A stretch of DNA of 64,000 nucleotides from Zea mays (lineage: Eukaryota > Streptophyta > Magnoliopsida > Poales > Poaceae), in assembly GCF_902167145.1 (NCBI RefSeq), contig NC_050099.1:246710588-246774587 (forward strand). The letters run 5' to 3'. The stretch's first letter is position 1. Each line of letters opens with the position of its first letter. The notes below the pieces were generated by a model. That model saw nothing but the letters and a program-made list of their open reading frames with translations. It had not been told where the DNA came from and did no database searches. Of the stretch, positions 13,023-24,925 are shown piece after piece. A program made the translations under genes and the position numbers.

Positions 13023-13646
13023 TTTGTGCCAAAGTTCGTTTGAGTTGCAGGACAAAATTCTTTCAGCGAGTTGTAGAGGTCAGCATTATTTCTTTCACTG
13101 GGTACAAATTTTGCATATATGATAAATACATTTCCAACATAAACTTTAGGTCGTCTAGCCCAGAATGTTGGACCATCAGAATAAGCTGAGTATCATACTA
13201 TTTAGTTGGACCTAAAGATTTCCAACATGCAGACAACACATGAGTATCATACTATTTAGTTGGACCCTCAGAATGTTGATGCTCTAATTAATATAATTTT
13301 ATAGACCTCTAGCAACTAAAAACATGTCACCCAATTTGTGCCAAAGTTCATTTGAGTTGCAGGACAAAATTCTTTCAGCGAGTTTTAGAGGTCAGCATTA
13401 TTTCTTTCACTGGGTACAAATTTTGCATATATGATAAATACATTTCCAACATAAACTTTAGGTCGTCTAGCCCAGAATGTTGGACCATCAGAATAAGCTG
13501 AGTATCATACTATTTAGTTGGACCTAAAGATTTCCAACATGCAGACAACACATGAGTATCATACTATTTAGTTGGACCCTCAGAATGTTGATGCTCTAAT
13601 TAATATAATTTTATAGACCTCTAGCAACTAAAAACATGTCACCCAA
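13023..13646. repeat. Two tandem copies of a 312-bp unit
   Basis: 13023-13334 and 13335-13646 are almost identical. Both start at tttgtgccaaagttc and end at acatgtcaccc plus AA, with only a few substitutions between them. Inside each unit the phrase gagtatcatactatttagtt occurs twice. There is no coding signal. The near identity points to a recent duplication within the Helitron 5' region. Confidence 0.85.
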
Positions 13647-13840
13647 TAATATACCCACAAAGAAAGCAAATTACTTGATGCAAAATGTATAGGGTCAACA
13701 TGGGAGAAATGTACCTGGGAGAATTGACAATGACTGGAAGAATGTGAGCTACACAACAGCAGGAGGTATGATATCCCTTATTGCAACAATCTGCACCGAA
13801 AAATGAACTCACTTCAGAAACATCATTCTCACATATTATA

Positions 13841-14790
13841 GCCTTCAACTGAAATAATTGTGTTTTGGCAAAAAATCAGTGCCTAACCATATCAGTGCCT
13901 GAACAATTCATACCATTAAATCAATACGCTATGAAATCCACATAAAAATCAGTGCCTAACCATATCAGTGCCTAACCATATTGTAACTAACCAGTTTTCT
14001 GTACATATCAGTGCCTAACCATATGTTGTGGCACAGGACATAAAGATCCAATGAGTTCTCTATTTAAACTGAAACTCATGATCTCACCAGTTTGCTGAAA
14101 ACATCACAAACTACTACCAAACTGAAACTCATGATTTCACAACCTACTACCAAACTACTTGTACTCAGCTAGCAATTGCACACTTAAGCCGAAGCACAAG
14201 AACAGCTGAGCTGCTGGTACTGCAAAGCCTTCAACTGAAATCATTGTGTTTTGGCAAAAAATCAGTGCCTAACCATATCAGTGCCTGAACAATTCATACC
14301 ATTAAATCAATACGCTATGAAATCCACATAAAAATCAGTGCATAACCATATTGTAACTAACCAGTTTTCTGTACATATCAGTGCCTAACCATATGTTGTG
14401 GCACAGGACATAAAGATCCAATGAGTTCTCTAGTTAAACTGAAACTCATGATCTCACCAGTTTGCCGAAAACATGACAAACTACTACCAAACTGAAACTC
14501 ATGATTTCACAACCTACTACCAAACTACTTGTACTCAGCTAGCAATTGCACACTTAAGCCGAAGCACAAGAACAGCTGAGCTGCTGGTACTGCAAAGCCT
14601 TCAACTGAAATCATTGTGTTTTGGTAAAAAACCAGTGCCTAACCATATCAGTGCCTGAACAATTCATACCATTAAATCAATACGCTATGAAATCCACATA
14701 AAAATCAGTGCCTAACCATATCAGTGCCTAACAATATTGTAACTAACAAGTTTTCTGTACATATCAGTGACTAACCATATGTTGTGCCTA
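13841..14790. repeat. Tandem array, unit about 370-386 bp, about 2.5 copies
   Basis: Units start at gccttcaactgaaat at 13841, 14227 and 14597. The first period is 386 bp and the second 370 bp. The difference is explained by one extra copy of a 16-base subrepeat (tcagtgcctaaccata), which itself recurs many times in the array. The third copy decays near 14790. The short frames in the array are by-products of the repeat. Confidence 0.8.
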
Positions 14791-14869
14791 ACCAAATTAC
14801 TGCCTGCAAAATGAAACTACGAGACAACATGGGAGGAAATTACTGCCTGCAAAATGCTGTTGAAGTATA

Positions 14870-15650
14870 CCTTGGAACGCCGGCGGTGAGCAGAAAATTG
14901 CGGGCGGCACACCGGAGGTTGGGAACGGGGCTCCTTCTTCGTCGCCGGCAGCGGCACAGTGGCGCGACACTTGGAGAGAGCACCGATGACAGTTGTGGAC
15001 GCGGACTGCGGCTAATTTGGAGAAAGGAAGGGGCAGGTGTGGTGTACGTAAGTAGGGAGAGAGGAGGGGGAGCAATTGGGGGAAGGCAGCCGCGAATCTT
15101 TGACTGTAGGGGCGCGGCTGCCATGGATGGAAGGCCCAATTTGCGCAGCTCGATTTGCGCAGCTCGATTTGCGCAAAACTAAGAGGCTCGAGGAGATGGC
15201 GGACGATTTGCGGCTGGTGGGCGCGGACCTGGCGGCGATAGCTGCAGCAGAGAGAGGAGGGCCAAGAGAGGAGAGCGGGGGCGGGGATGGCGGGAACGGA
15301 CCTTCCATCTCCACACACGCGGACCTTTCCTTGTAGCAGACCACGCGGGGAATGCGATGGCGGCGCGTCGGGGGCGCAGAGAGCGGGGCGGGTCCTCCAC
15401 ACGACGCTAATTCCTTTCTTGGAGCAGCCGACAGCCGGGGCGCTTCCATAAGGATCGTGGGGATGGCGACCTTCCATGCGCGACAGCCGGGGCGTCGGGG
15501 GCGCTGCGGGCGGGGATGGCGCTGCTGGCGGGGTTGGAGAGAGCGGGGGCGTCGGGGGCGCAGAGAGCGGGGTCGGAGACAGCCGGGCGCAGAGAGCGGG
15601 GGCGCGAGAGAGAGAGCGGGCGTCTGTAGGCAGAACCGTGCACCAAAGTA
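14870..15650. promoter_or_regulatory. GC-rich, CpG-rich segment near the Helitron 5' end; possible promoter region
   Basis: This stretch is strongly GC-rich, unlike the AT-rich DNA on both sides, and contains repeats built from gggggcg and gagagcgggg. Overlapping frames occur on both strands but none resembles a protein, as expected of high-GC DNA with few stops. It lies within 800 bases of the 5' terminus, upstream of the minus-strand RPA-like and Rep genes, where their promoter would be. The promoter role is inference; no TATA box was pinned down. Confidence 0.35.
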
Positions 15651-15673
15651 GGTGTGTACGTCTACACTATTGT

Positions 15674-15691
15674 CTTATAGAGTAGTAGAGA
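15674..15691 (-). other. Helitron 5' terminus
   Basis: Read on the minus strand from 15691 the sequence is TCTCTACTACTCTATAAG, starting with the obligatory TC and fitting the maize Helitron 5' consensus at every defined position. The host base before it (complement of T at 15692) is A, as expected for insertion at an AT dinucleotide. Confidence 0.75.
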
Positions 15692-15725
15692 TTTACAGTT
15701 ACACTGTCATGCCTGTCTTTTATAG

Positions 15726-18360
15726 GATTGCCTAGGCAACCTTCATATACTACTGGATTTGGGACTGCTTTAAATATAGAGGCACTTGTTGCTGCCGCGG
15801 AACAAAGAGATACACCAATTGAGGTTGGTTTTGTTTTCTGAGTTTCCTCTTTTGGGTTAATACAAAACTCATCCCGTGCTAATGGACTTCTCTTAACCTA
15901 AACACCTCCACCTGAAGTTCAGGACAAGATTCTTTTTATGATCAACAATATATCCATCTCAAATATGGAAGCTAAGGCAAAGGAATTTAACGAGGTCATA
16001 CAGGAACAGTATTATCCTTGGTTTGCACAATACATGGTCATGAAAAGGTATCATTCTCAATTACTGATTTTGTATAGATTTGTCTGACAATGCTGAGGTA
16101 TACAAATCACTGCTCATCTTAACAGGGCAAGCATTGAACCAAATTTCCATGATCTGTATCTGAAGTTCTTTGATAAAGTAAACTCAAAATCCTTGAACAA
16201 GGAAATACTGAAAGCCACATATGAGAACTGCAAGGTTTTTGTTCTCTCCAATTCGTCTGCCCTGTTTTTATTTTTTGCTAGCCATTTTGTTTAAACTTGG
16301 ATACTTTTGCTGCAGGTCTTGTTAAGATCAAACCTTATCAAATCTAGTTCCGAGGAGCGCTCCTTGCTAAAAAACCTAGGCAGTTGGTTGGGAAAGTTCA
16401 CCATTGGTAGGAATCAGGCACTAAGGGCTAAGGAGATTGATCCAAAATCTCTTATCGTGGAGGTACTGCTTCTCTGCATTAAACTCATTGGTAGTTGGAG
16501 ACTTGGAGTTCCAAAAGCTCCCTTAGGCTGTCTAGATCCTTTATTTAGTATTGCTCTATATTATTTAATATGATATTTCTGTTTCACCTGTGTTTTTTGG
16601 TAAAATTTATGTGCTTCCTGAGGTGTACAATTCACTTCAATCGATTCAATTTGTCTGCTCATAATCTTTGGAGAATTTTTTCTTCAGGCATATGAGAAAG
16701 GATTGATGATTGCGGTCATACCATTCACTTCAAAGGTGTCCATTCCTGCTAACTTTTTTTGTAAAATATTTCTCCAAAGATTACAATCTGATTAAACTAG
16801 CTCAAAGAAAATCCAATTATTAACTTGGGTGCATCATGAGTCATGACCATTGGCTGCTCTGCAGATCCTTGAACCTTGCCAGTCAAGTATCGCATATCGA
16901 CCTCCAAATCCCTGGACCATGGGAATTCTAAGTCTACTTGCTGAAATTTATAATCTTCCAAACCTCAAGATGAATCTGAAATTTGATATTGAGGTCCTCA
17001 ACATTCCTTTTTTTGATAGTTTCTTTATTGACTTTGTATCTGCCCTAGCTACCCATGGCCATGCTAAATGTTCTTTTGGGATTTCAGGTGCTATTAAGAA
17101 CCTTACTGTTGACATAAAGGATGTGAAACCAACTTCCCTGCTCAAAGATCGTCTGCGCGAAGTCGAGGGAAATCCAGATTTTTCAAATAAAGATGTTACT
17201 GCATCTCAAACCCCTGTGGTTGCAGAAGTCCCTTCAGGGACCATCCCTTCACTAACTCATATGGAACAACAACCTGAGGTCAATATCACATCCCGAGCTA
17301 TGAGCCTTCCAAATATACTTAATCAGGTTGGCTTTGAACTTTTGTATCAAATATGTGGTACACTCTTCTGCCATTATAGTTGGAATATATTTTCTTTGCA
17401 GTATGCTGCTCCTGTCCGTCTACCTACAAACAGCACGGTAGAAGATGACAAAGTTGCTCTGATGATGCCTGAGCAAGTGCCCTCGTTGACCCAGGTTTCG
17501 CCAGCACAAACACAATCAACATCACCATCTCCATTTTCTGTTAACCAGGTTAACTTAATGTTTTAACTGCTATTTTTTATCTAAACAGCTAGATTATGTT
17601 ATATGATTTTTTCATTTGTGATATGTAGCTTATGGCAGCTATTCCACGAGAAGAGATACGTTTCAAAATAAATCCAAAGGTCGGCTCCCTTGGTCCATAA
17701 CTGCAATATAGCAAGTATGCCTCCAAGTTTCTGAAAGGAATTTGTTATATTTCATTTCGTATTTAATCTGAACTTCTTTTGTTGCTGATAAATTACTTGC
17801 TTTATCTAGAATTATGGATTTGGTTTTGGATAAGGCTAACAGGGAGATAATACTCCCTGTTATTCAAAGAAGTGTGACCATAGCAAGCTGAACTACAAAA
17901 GAACTTATTCTGAAGGTTACTTTCTTATCTTCTTTGGTTTAAGATGTTAGTGTGATGATACTGTTGACACATATTTCTTGAAGGATTATGCACTGGAGTC
18001 TGATAACAATACGATAACTCGATCCGCACATTTGATGGTTGGAACATTAGCCGGAAGTCTGGCACATGTTACTTGCAAGGTATTTCTGCTTGAGGCCTTT
18101 GTACTGTTGATGCAGTGCTATACCTGCTTGTTGATTCTATTAACCCCTAACATTTTGTATCTGTTGAATACAACTAATAATTGTATTTCTCTTTTTCTCT
18201 GTTGTAGGAACCTCTTCGTGTTGCACTATATTCTAATCTTCGGAATCTCATTCAGAACCTTATGAGCGGCAGTGAAACTATCGAGCAACTTATTCACACG
18301 CTAATCAATGATAACTTGGATCTTGGCTGTGCCATCATTGAGGCTGTGGCAACATGTCAG
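15726..18360 (+). pseudogene. CNOT1 (CCR4-NOT scaffold) gene fragment with introns, decayed
   Basis: Twelve exon-like blocks match the central part of plant NOT1. They include 15726-15823 (GFGTALNIEALVAAAEQ), 16316-16462 (SSSEERSLLKNLGSWLGKFT), 16865-16993 (RPPNPWTMGILSLLAEIYN) and 18208-18360 (LYSNLRNLIQNLMSGSETIE). These cover the MIF4G-like CAF1-binding region and the start of the following conserved domain (DUF3819). NOT1 scaffolds the deadenylase complex that removes mRNA poly(A) tails. Breaks: the acceptor before the second exon (about 15902) lacks AG; the exon starting at 17088 has lost one base near 17095; in-frame TAA at 17698-17700 and TGA at 17889-17891. Exons for both ends of the protein are absent. 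The minus-strand Helitron sits in the intron before the first visible exon. It lies left of a CACTA right end, so it may be transposon cargo. Confidence 0.85.
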
Positions 18361-18547
18361 GTAGCTTCTTGACAATTCTAATTCTGCTGAACTAAGTACA
18401 CCTTTGACTTCTCCTTAAGCAGATTTAAAAGCTTAAGGTTTACAATCCCGGATTGTTTTTACAATTCTAATGGAGTTGTCAGTTTTCTGGACATCTGACA
18501 ATGATTACTCAAAGATAAACTATATCGTGTTAAAGGCTAGTTGCGTA
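18361..18547. other. Intron-like tail of the CNOT1 fragment
   Basis: A GT donor follows the last recognisable exon at 18360. The sequence then continues without further NOT1 exons up to the MITE at 18548. Confidence 0.4.
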
Positions 18548-18801
18548 CTACCACTGTCCTGAAATGTAATTGATTTGAGTTTGTCCTAAGTAACTACATT
18601 AAGTTTGACTAAGTTCATAGAAAAGAGTATTAAGTATTAGTGGCATTGAGGAGATCAACTATAAAAATATATTTCATAAATGTATGAGTTGAAAATGATG
18701 TTCATCTATTATTGTAAATATTATTCTTCTCTATAAATTTGCCAAATTTAGGATAGTTTGACGTAGAGCAACTCAAAAACATTATATTTCAGGATGGGTC
18801 T
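18548..18801. mobile_element. Stowaway-like MITE (degenerate)
   Basis: Terminal inverted repeats are recognisable: the left end contains gtcctgaaatgtaattgat, and the reverse complement of the right end reads atcctgaaatataatg. A TA precedes the left end, consistent with the TA target preference of Tc1/mariner-type Stowaway elements. The interior is AT-rich and non-coding. The exact right boundary is uncertain by a few bases. Confidence 0.55.
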
Positions 18802-18901
18802 ATTTATTATTAACATCTTCTGTCTGATCACCATTGGAAGTAGATCTGGCTTGGGGTATAGTAGATTGAATATAGAGGTACATGGGGTGTACAACATATA
18901 G

Positions 18902-19048
<147 letters not shown>

Positions 19049-19329
19049 TAGTTTTCTCCTATTTGTTATTTGTTGTACAGGAAAACATAAAATAGAATTC
19101 AAATTTGGTGGTCGCAAAAGTGTGGAGACTTTAATTCATATAAAGTTAGGCTTAACATTAGTGCAAACTGTTGTATTTTAGTTTAGATTTAGAGTACACT
19201 TATGTATGCGTTGTTTGACAATGCTTATGATATATTGAATGGTACTTATTTATATTATATTAATTATAATGTTGTTCAATATATGTGTATGTATATTTTC
19301 TCTTTCAAATTATTATAACATGATATCTG

Positions 19330-19848
19330 AAAAAATAATTATAAATTGAAGAATGTACTGTCGTGTAAGTCATTTCGTTTAAATCTTAACAAGACGGTTA
19401 CCAAAATGTCTAATATCAGTCTCCTAAATAAGACAGTTTCTAAAACGTCCATTATTAGTCACCTAAATAAGATGGTTTTCCTATTGCAATCGTCTATTAT
19501 TGTAGGATATTCGAGACGGTTTGATAAATACTTTATGACTTTTAATGTTTGTATTCTCTACGGTTCTTTAGAAGCAGTGTCTTAAAAAAACCTAATTCAA
19601 GACGGTTTATCGGACGAAATGACTTAAACAAATACCTTTTTCAGACGGTTTATCGGACAAAATGACTTAAACAAGTACATTTTTCAGACGGTTATAAATT
19701 AAAAACTGTCTTATATAATATCTTTTAAGATGGTTTATAACCATCTTAAATGTGGGACATCTTTTGCGACTCCATCAAAATTGGACACTTCATAAGCGTC
19801 TTAATAACTGAAAATTAACCGTCTCATATAGCATGATCTGTAGTAGTG
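19330..19848. mobile_element. CACTA (En/Spm-type) transposon right end: subterminal repeats and TIR
   Basis: The element ends with TCTGTAGTAGTG at 19837-19848, the inverse of a CACTACTACAGA terminus. The preceding 500 bases carry about ten copies of an AGACGGTT-like motif in both orientations (for example near 19391, 19513, 19600, 19645, 19687, 19729, 19817), typical of CACTA subterminal transposase-binding arrays. Right of the end, aaaaggcaccc continues as LTR sequence of copia element A, and CAA at 19849-19851 fits the 3-bp target duplication. No matching left terminus was found in the window, so the CACTA element may extend past base 1 and contain the Helitrons and gene fragments. No CACTA transposase is seen. 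Confidence 0.75.
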
Positions 19849-20875
19849 CAAAAGGCACCCTAGTCTGGCGCACCGGACTGTCCGGTGTGCCACCGGACAG
19901 TGTCCGGTGCACCAGGGCACTCGACGCTGAACTCACTACCTTCGGGAAAATGGGAAGCCGCTCCGCTATAATTCACCGGACTGTCTGGTGAAGCACCGGA
20001 CTGTCCGGTGTGCCAGTGGAGCAATGGCTACTTCGCGCCAACGGTCGACTGCAACCGCATTCAATGCGCTACAGTGTGCGCCAGAGTCAGAGCACGCGCA
20101 GTTGGCGCACCGGATAGTCTACAGGACCTGTCCGGTGCGCCACCGGAGAGCCCAGGGGCCCCACCAGTCAGAGCTCCAACGGTCAGAACCCAACGGCCGG
20201 CTGACGTGGCTGGCGCACCGGACAGTGTCCGGTGGCGCACCGGACTGTCCGGTGTGCCATGCGACAACAGCCTTCCAACGGCCACTTTTGGTGGTTGGGG
20301 CTATAAATACCCCAACCACCCCACATTCAATGGCATCCAAGTTTTCCACCTTCAACACATTACAAGAGCTATAGGATTCAATTCTAGACACAACCAAAGA
20401 GATCAAATCCTCTACTAAGTCCGAAATCACTCCAAATCAAATAGTGACTAGAGAGAGCGACATTTGTGTTCATTTGAGCTCTTGCGCTTGGATTGCTTCT
20501 TTTCTTTCTCATTCTTCTTGTGATCAACTCAATTGTAACCGAGGCAAGAGACACCAATTGTGTGGTGGTCCTTGCGGGAACTTTGTGTTCCGTTTGATTG
20601 AGAAGAGAAGCTCACTCGGTCTTAATGACCGTTTGAGAGAGGGAAAGGGTTGAAAGAGACCCGGTCTTTGTGACCACTTCAACGAGGAGTAGGTTTGCAA
20701 GAACCGAACCTCAGTAAAACAAATCCTTGTGTCTCACGCTTTATTTGCTCACGATTTGTTTTTCGCCCTCTCTCTCGAACTCGTTTATATTTCTAACGCT
20801 AACCCGGCTTGTAGTTGTGCTTAAGTATATAAATTTCAGATTCAACCTATTCACCCCCCCTCTAGGCAACTTTCA
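19849..20875 (+). repeat. Element A 5' LTR, truncated at the CACTA insertion
   Basis: The sequence matches the 3' LTR (29853-30459 and 39246-39808) from aaaaggcaccc onward. It is packed with palindromes built on CACCGGACTGTCCGGTG between about 19870 and 20260, followed by a TATA box (TATAAATA, 20302-20309) and the U5 end ...CTTTCA at 20875. The first ~145 bases present in the 3' LTR are missing, replaced by the CACTA end. Confidence 0.88.
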
Positions 20876-20877
20876 AT

Positions 20878-20890
20878 TGGTATCAGAGCC
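20878..20890 (+). other. Primer binding site of element A
   Basis: TGGTATCAGAGCC lies two bases after the LTR end and is complementary to the 3' end of initiator methionine tRNA, the usual minus-strand primer of plant copia elements. Confidence 0.88.
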
Positions 20891-20923
20891 CGGTGCTTCA
20901 TTAGAGACTAACCGCTCGAAGTG

Positions 20924-23900
20924 ATGTCGGGAGCATCCGCCAAGAGGGATCTCGGGACCGGCGACAAGTCCGCAAGCTCGGGAAGAACACACTCAAGGGA
21001 GTCCTCCCACAAGCACAAGGAGGAATCCTCTTCCTCCATCAAGTCCCATCGGATGGGTGATAAGAAGAAGAAGATGAAGAAGGTGGTCTATTACGAGACC
21101 GACTCTTCATCACCCTCCACCTCCGGCTCGGAATCGGCCTCCACTACTTCAAAGAGCCATGAGCACAAGAAGTATAGTAAGATGCCCCTTCGCTATCCTC
21201 GCATTTCCAGGCGCACTTCGTTACTTTCTGTTCCATTAGGCAAACCACCTATGTTTGAAGGTGAAGATTATTCTATGTGGAGTGATAAAATGAGGCATCA
21301 CCTAACCTCACTCCACAAAAGCATATGGGACATTGTTGAGTATGGAGTGCAGGTACCAAAGAAGGGAGACAAGGATTATGACTCGGAGGAGGTCGAACAA
21401 ATCCATCACTTCAACTCCCAAGCCACAACTATACTCCTCGCCTCTCTAAGTCGAGAGGAGTATAATAAAGTGCAAGGGTTGAAGAGCGCAAAGGAAATTT
21501 GGGACGTGCTCAAGACCGTGCACGAAGGAGACGAGGTGACCAAGATCACCAAGCGGGAGACGATCGAGGGGGAGCTCGGTCGATTCCGGCTTCACCAAGG
21601 GGAAGAGCCACAAGAAATGTACAACCGGCTCAAGACTTTGGTAAACCAAGTGCGCAACCTCGGGAGCAAAAAATGGGATGACCATGAAATGGTTAAGGTC
21701 ATTCTTAGATCACTCGTTTTTCTTAACCCTACGCAAGTTCAATTAATTCGTGGTAATCCTAGATATACACTAATGTCTCCCGAGGAAGTAATAGGAAACT
21801 TTGTGAGCTTTGAGTTGATGATCAAAGGCTCCAATAAAATTATCGAGCACGACGGCCCCTCCACGCCCGAAGCACAACCGGTCGCATTCAAGGCAATGGA
21901 GGAGAAGGAGGAGGAGTCTACCTCAAGTAGACTACCCATCGACGCCTCCAAGCTCGACAACGAGGAAATGACGCTTATCATCAAGAGCTTCCGCCAAATC
22001 CTCAAGCAAAGGAGGGGGAAGGATTACAAACCCCGCTCCAAGAAAGTTTGCTACAAGTGTGGTAAGCCCGGTCATTTTATTGCAAAATGTCCATTATCTA
22101 GTGATAGTGACAGGGCGACGACAAGAAGGGAAAGAGGAGAGAAAAGAAAAGGTACCACAATAAGAGGGGCGGCGATTGTGGGGGACAGATATCCCCCGGG
22201 TCCACCAGAAAGATAAAAGACCTCACGAAAGGCCGAAGGGCCCCATAATTCGTAAGGTCATCCCCTTGTGGGCCTGGGAGAGACGACCAGTGAAGTGGAT
22301 CGGCATAAGGCCGGATCGGTGCAAGCCCGGACGACCCAATGACTTTGAGCAAGTAATCACAACAGTGACCCGACCTTCCCGCGCTGGAGCCCCGTACGAC
22401 GGAACCGAGCGAGGATGGGTCGGCGAAACTATAGGAAGATAGACTCAATCGGTTCACTATTTCTTAGGTGCACATTGTTATCATACCTGCATGTATTGCC
22501 CCATGGTCGAATATATAAGGCCTAGGGGGCACCCCTTCAGAACACATGCTCAGTACTTAGCCATCCACCCAATTCTCTGTGCTCTCGGTGCTAGAGAACC
22601 CTCTTGTAACCCACCACATAAAGCACTCTCGCCAGGACGTAGGGTGTTACGCATTTCAAAGCGGCCCGAACCTGTAAACCATTGTCCACTGTTTCTCGTG
22701 CATCTGGCACGAACCATTGAGCTACAGTCGATAACACCGTCCTACTCCTAAAAGCACCTCGAGGGGCTACCCCGGGTGCGCGGTCGGACCCAAAACACCG
22801 ACAGCGATGCCCATGTGTGCCGCGAATGGGACTCCGACGAGAGCTCCACCGACTCCTCCTCCGACGAGGATGCCGCCCACATCGCCGTCACCAAGGGACT
22901 CCTCTTCCCCAATGTCGGCCACAAGTGCCTCATGGCAAAGGACGGCACAAGGAAGAAGGTAAAATCAAAATCCTCCACTAAATATGCATCCTCCAGTGAT
23001 GAGGAAGATAACTTGCGCACCCTTTTTGCCAACCTAAACATGCAACAAAAAGAAAAGTTAAATGAATTAATTAGTGCTATTCATGAGAAGGATGAACTCT
23101 TGGATTCCCAAGAGGACTTCCTAATTAAGGAAAACAAGAAGCATGTTAAGGTTAAAAATGCTTACGCTCTAGAAGTAGAAAAATGTGAAAATTTATCTAG
23201 TGAGCTAAGCACTTGCCATGATATTATTGTCAACCTTAGAAATGAGAATGCTAGTTTAATAGCTAAGGTTGATTCAAATGTATGTGATGATTCAATTCTT
23301 AGAGATGATAATGTTAATTTGCTTGCTAGAATTGAAAAATTGAATGATTCACTTGCTAGCCTTAGTATTGAAAATGAAAAATTAATTGCTAAGGCTAAAG
23401 ACTTAGATGTTTGCAATGCTTCCATTTCCAGTCTTAGAAGCGGAAATGACATTTTATATGCTAAGATTGTTGAACTAAAAACTTGCAAACCCTCTACATC
23501 TACCGTTGAGCATGTTTCCATTTGTACTAGATGTAGAGACATTAATGTTGATGCTATCCATGATCACCTAGCTTTAATTAAGAAACAAAATGATCACATA
23601 GCTCAACTTAATGCTAAGATTAATGATCATGACTTAGAAAATGAAAAATTTAAATTTACTAGAAGCATGCTCTATAGTGGGAGACGCCCTGGCATCAAGG
23701 ATGGCATTGGCTTCCAAAAGGGAGACAATGTCAAACTTAATGCCCCTCCTAAAAGATTGTCTAATTTTGTTAAGGGCAAGACTCACATGCCTCAGGATAA
23801 CGAGGGTTATATTTTGTACCCTGCCGGTTATCCCGAGCATAAAATTAGGAGAATTCACTCTAGGAAGTCTCACTCTAGCCCTAATCATGCTTTTATGTAT

Positions 23901-24161
23901 AAGGGCGAGACATCTAGCTCTAGGCAATCAACCCGTGCTAAATTGCCTAAGAAGAAAACTCCTATTGCATCAAATTATTCTAACATTTCATTTAAAACTT
24001 TTGGTGCATCTTATGTTTTGACTAACAAATCCGGCAAGGTAGTTGCCAAGTATGTTGGGGGCAAGCACAAGGGGTCAAAGACTTGTGTTTGGGTACCCAA
24101 AGTTCTTGTATCCAATGTCAAAGGACCCAAAACCGTTTGGGTACCTAAAATCAAGAACTAA
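20924..24161 (+). pseudogene. Element A gag, interrupted by a solo LTR
   Basis: The frame starts at ATG 20924 (MSGASAKRDLG), shortly after the primer site, and runs with a lysine/serine-rich head, the copia gag core (IWDVLKTVHEGDEVTKI and following) and one zinc knuckle CYKCGKPGHFIAKC (about 22050-22090). At 22176 the reading frame is cut by a 627-bp solo LTR and resumes at 22804 (DAHVCREWDSDE...). The second half is rich in coiled-coil-like asparagine/leucine/lysine sequence, as in the long gag of Sireviruses, and ends at TAA 24159-24161. Gag forms the cytoplasmic particle that packages element RNA. The inserted LTR destroys the continuous frame. Confidence 0.88.
22177..22803. mobile_element. 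Solo LTR (627 bp) in element A gag
   Basis: The block starts TGTGGGGGACAGATATCCCC and ends ACACCGACA, and is flanked by perfect 5-bp duplications GCGAT (22172-22176 and 22804-22808). No internal domain is present, so it arose by recombination between two LTRs. Promoter-like tatataagg lies near 22512. The TG...CA ends and composition suggest a Ty3/gypsy LTR; I do not assign a family. Frames inside it are not genes. Confidence 0.88.
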
Positions 24162-24925
24162 AATTGTTTTGTAGGTTTATGCATCCGGGGCTCAAGTTGG
24201 ATCATCGATAGCGGGTGCACAAACCACATGACAGGGGAGAAGAAGATGTTCTCCTCCTATGAGAAAAACCAAGATCCCCAACGAGCTATCACATTCGGGG
24301 ATGGAAACCAAGGTTTGGTCAAAGGATTGGGTAAAATAGCTATATCTCCTGACCATTCCATTTCCAATGTTTTTCTTGAAGATTCTTTAGATTACAATTT
24401 GCTTTCCGTTTCTCAATTATGCAAAATGGGCTACAACTGTCTTTTTATGGATGTAGGTGTTACTGTCTTTAGAAAAAGTGATGATTCAATAGCGTTTAAG
24501 GAAGTGTTAGAGGGTCAGCTATACCTAGTAGACTTTGATAGAGCTGAACTCGACACTTGCTTAATTGCTAAGACTAACATGGGCTGGCTCTGGCATCGCC
24601 GACTAGCACATGTTGGGATGAAGAATCTTCACAAGCTTCTAAAGGGAGAACACATTTTGGGACTAACAAAAGTTCATTTTGAGAAAGACAGGATTTGTAG
24701 CGCATGTCAGGCAGGGAAGCAAATTGGTGTTCACCATCCACACAAGGACATCATGACGACTCACAGGCCACTCAAGCTCCTACACATGGATCTTTTCGGC
24801 CCGATAGCTTACATAAGCATCGGTGGGAGTAAGTACTGTCTAGTTATAGTGGATGATTATTCTCGCTTCACTTGGGTATTCTTTTTGCAGGAAAAATCTC
24901 ATACCCAAGAGACCTTAAAGGGGTT

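Larger units (their letters stand above)
761..15691 (-). mobile_element. Large minus-strand Helitron with Rep/helicase and RPA-like genes
   Basis: The 5' terminus is clear: read on the minus strand from 15691 it starts TCTCTACTACTCTATAAG, fitting the maize Helitron 5' consensus, and the preceding host base is A. Inside, on the minus strand, lie an RPA-like single-strand DNA-binding gene and a Rep/helicase gene, the gene pair of plant autonomous Helitrons. The 3' terminus was not found between 1 and 1056; it may lie left of the window if the plus-strand Helitron (1-760) inserted into this one. The 5' flank is an intron of the CNOT1 pseudogene. An insert of opposite polarity (about 7957-10390) contains ALDH and gypsy fragments. 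The Rep gene carries a nonsense codon, so this copy is unlikely to be autonomous. Confidence 0.7.
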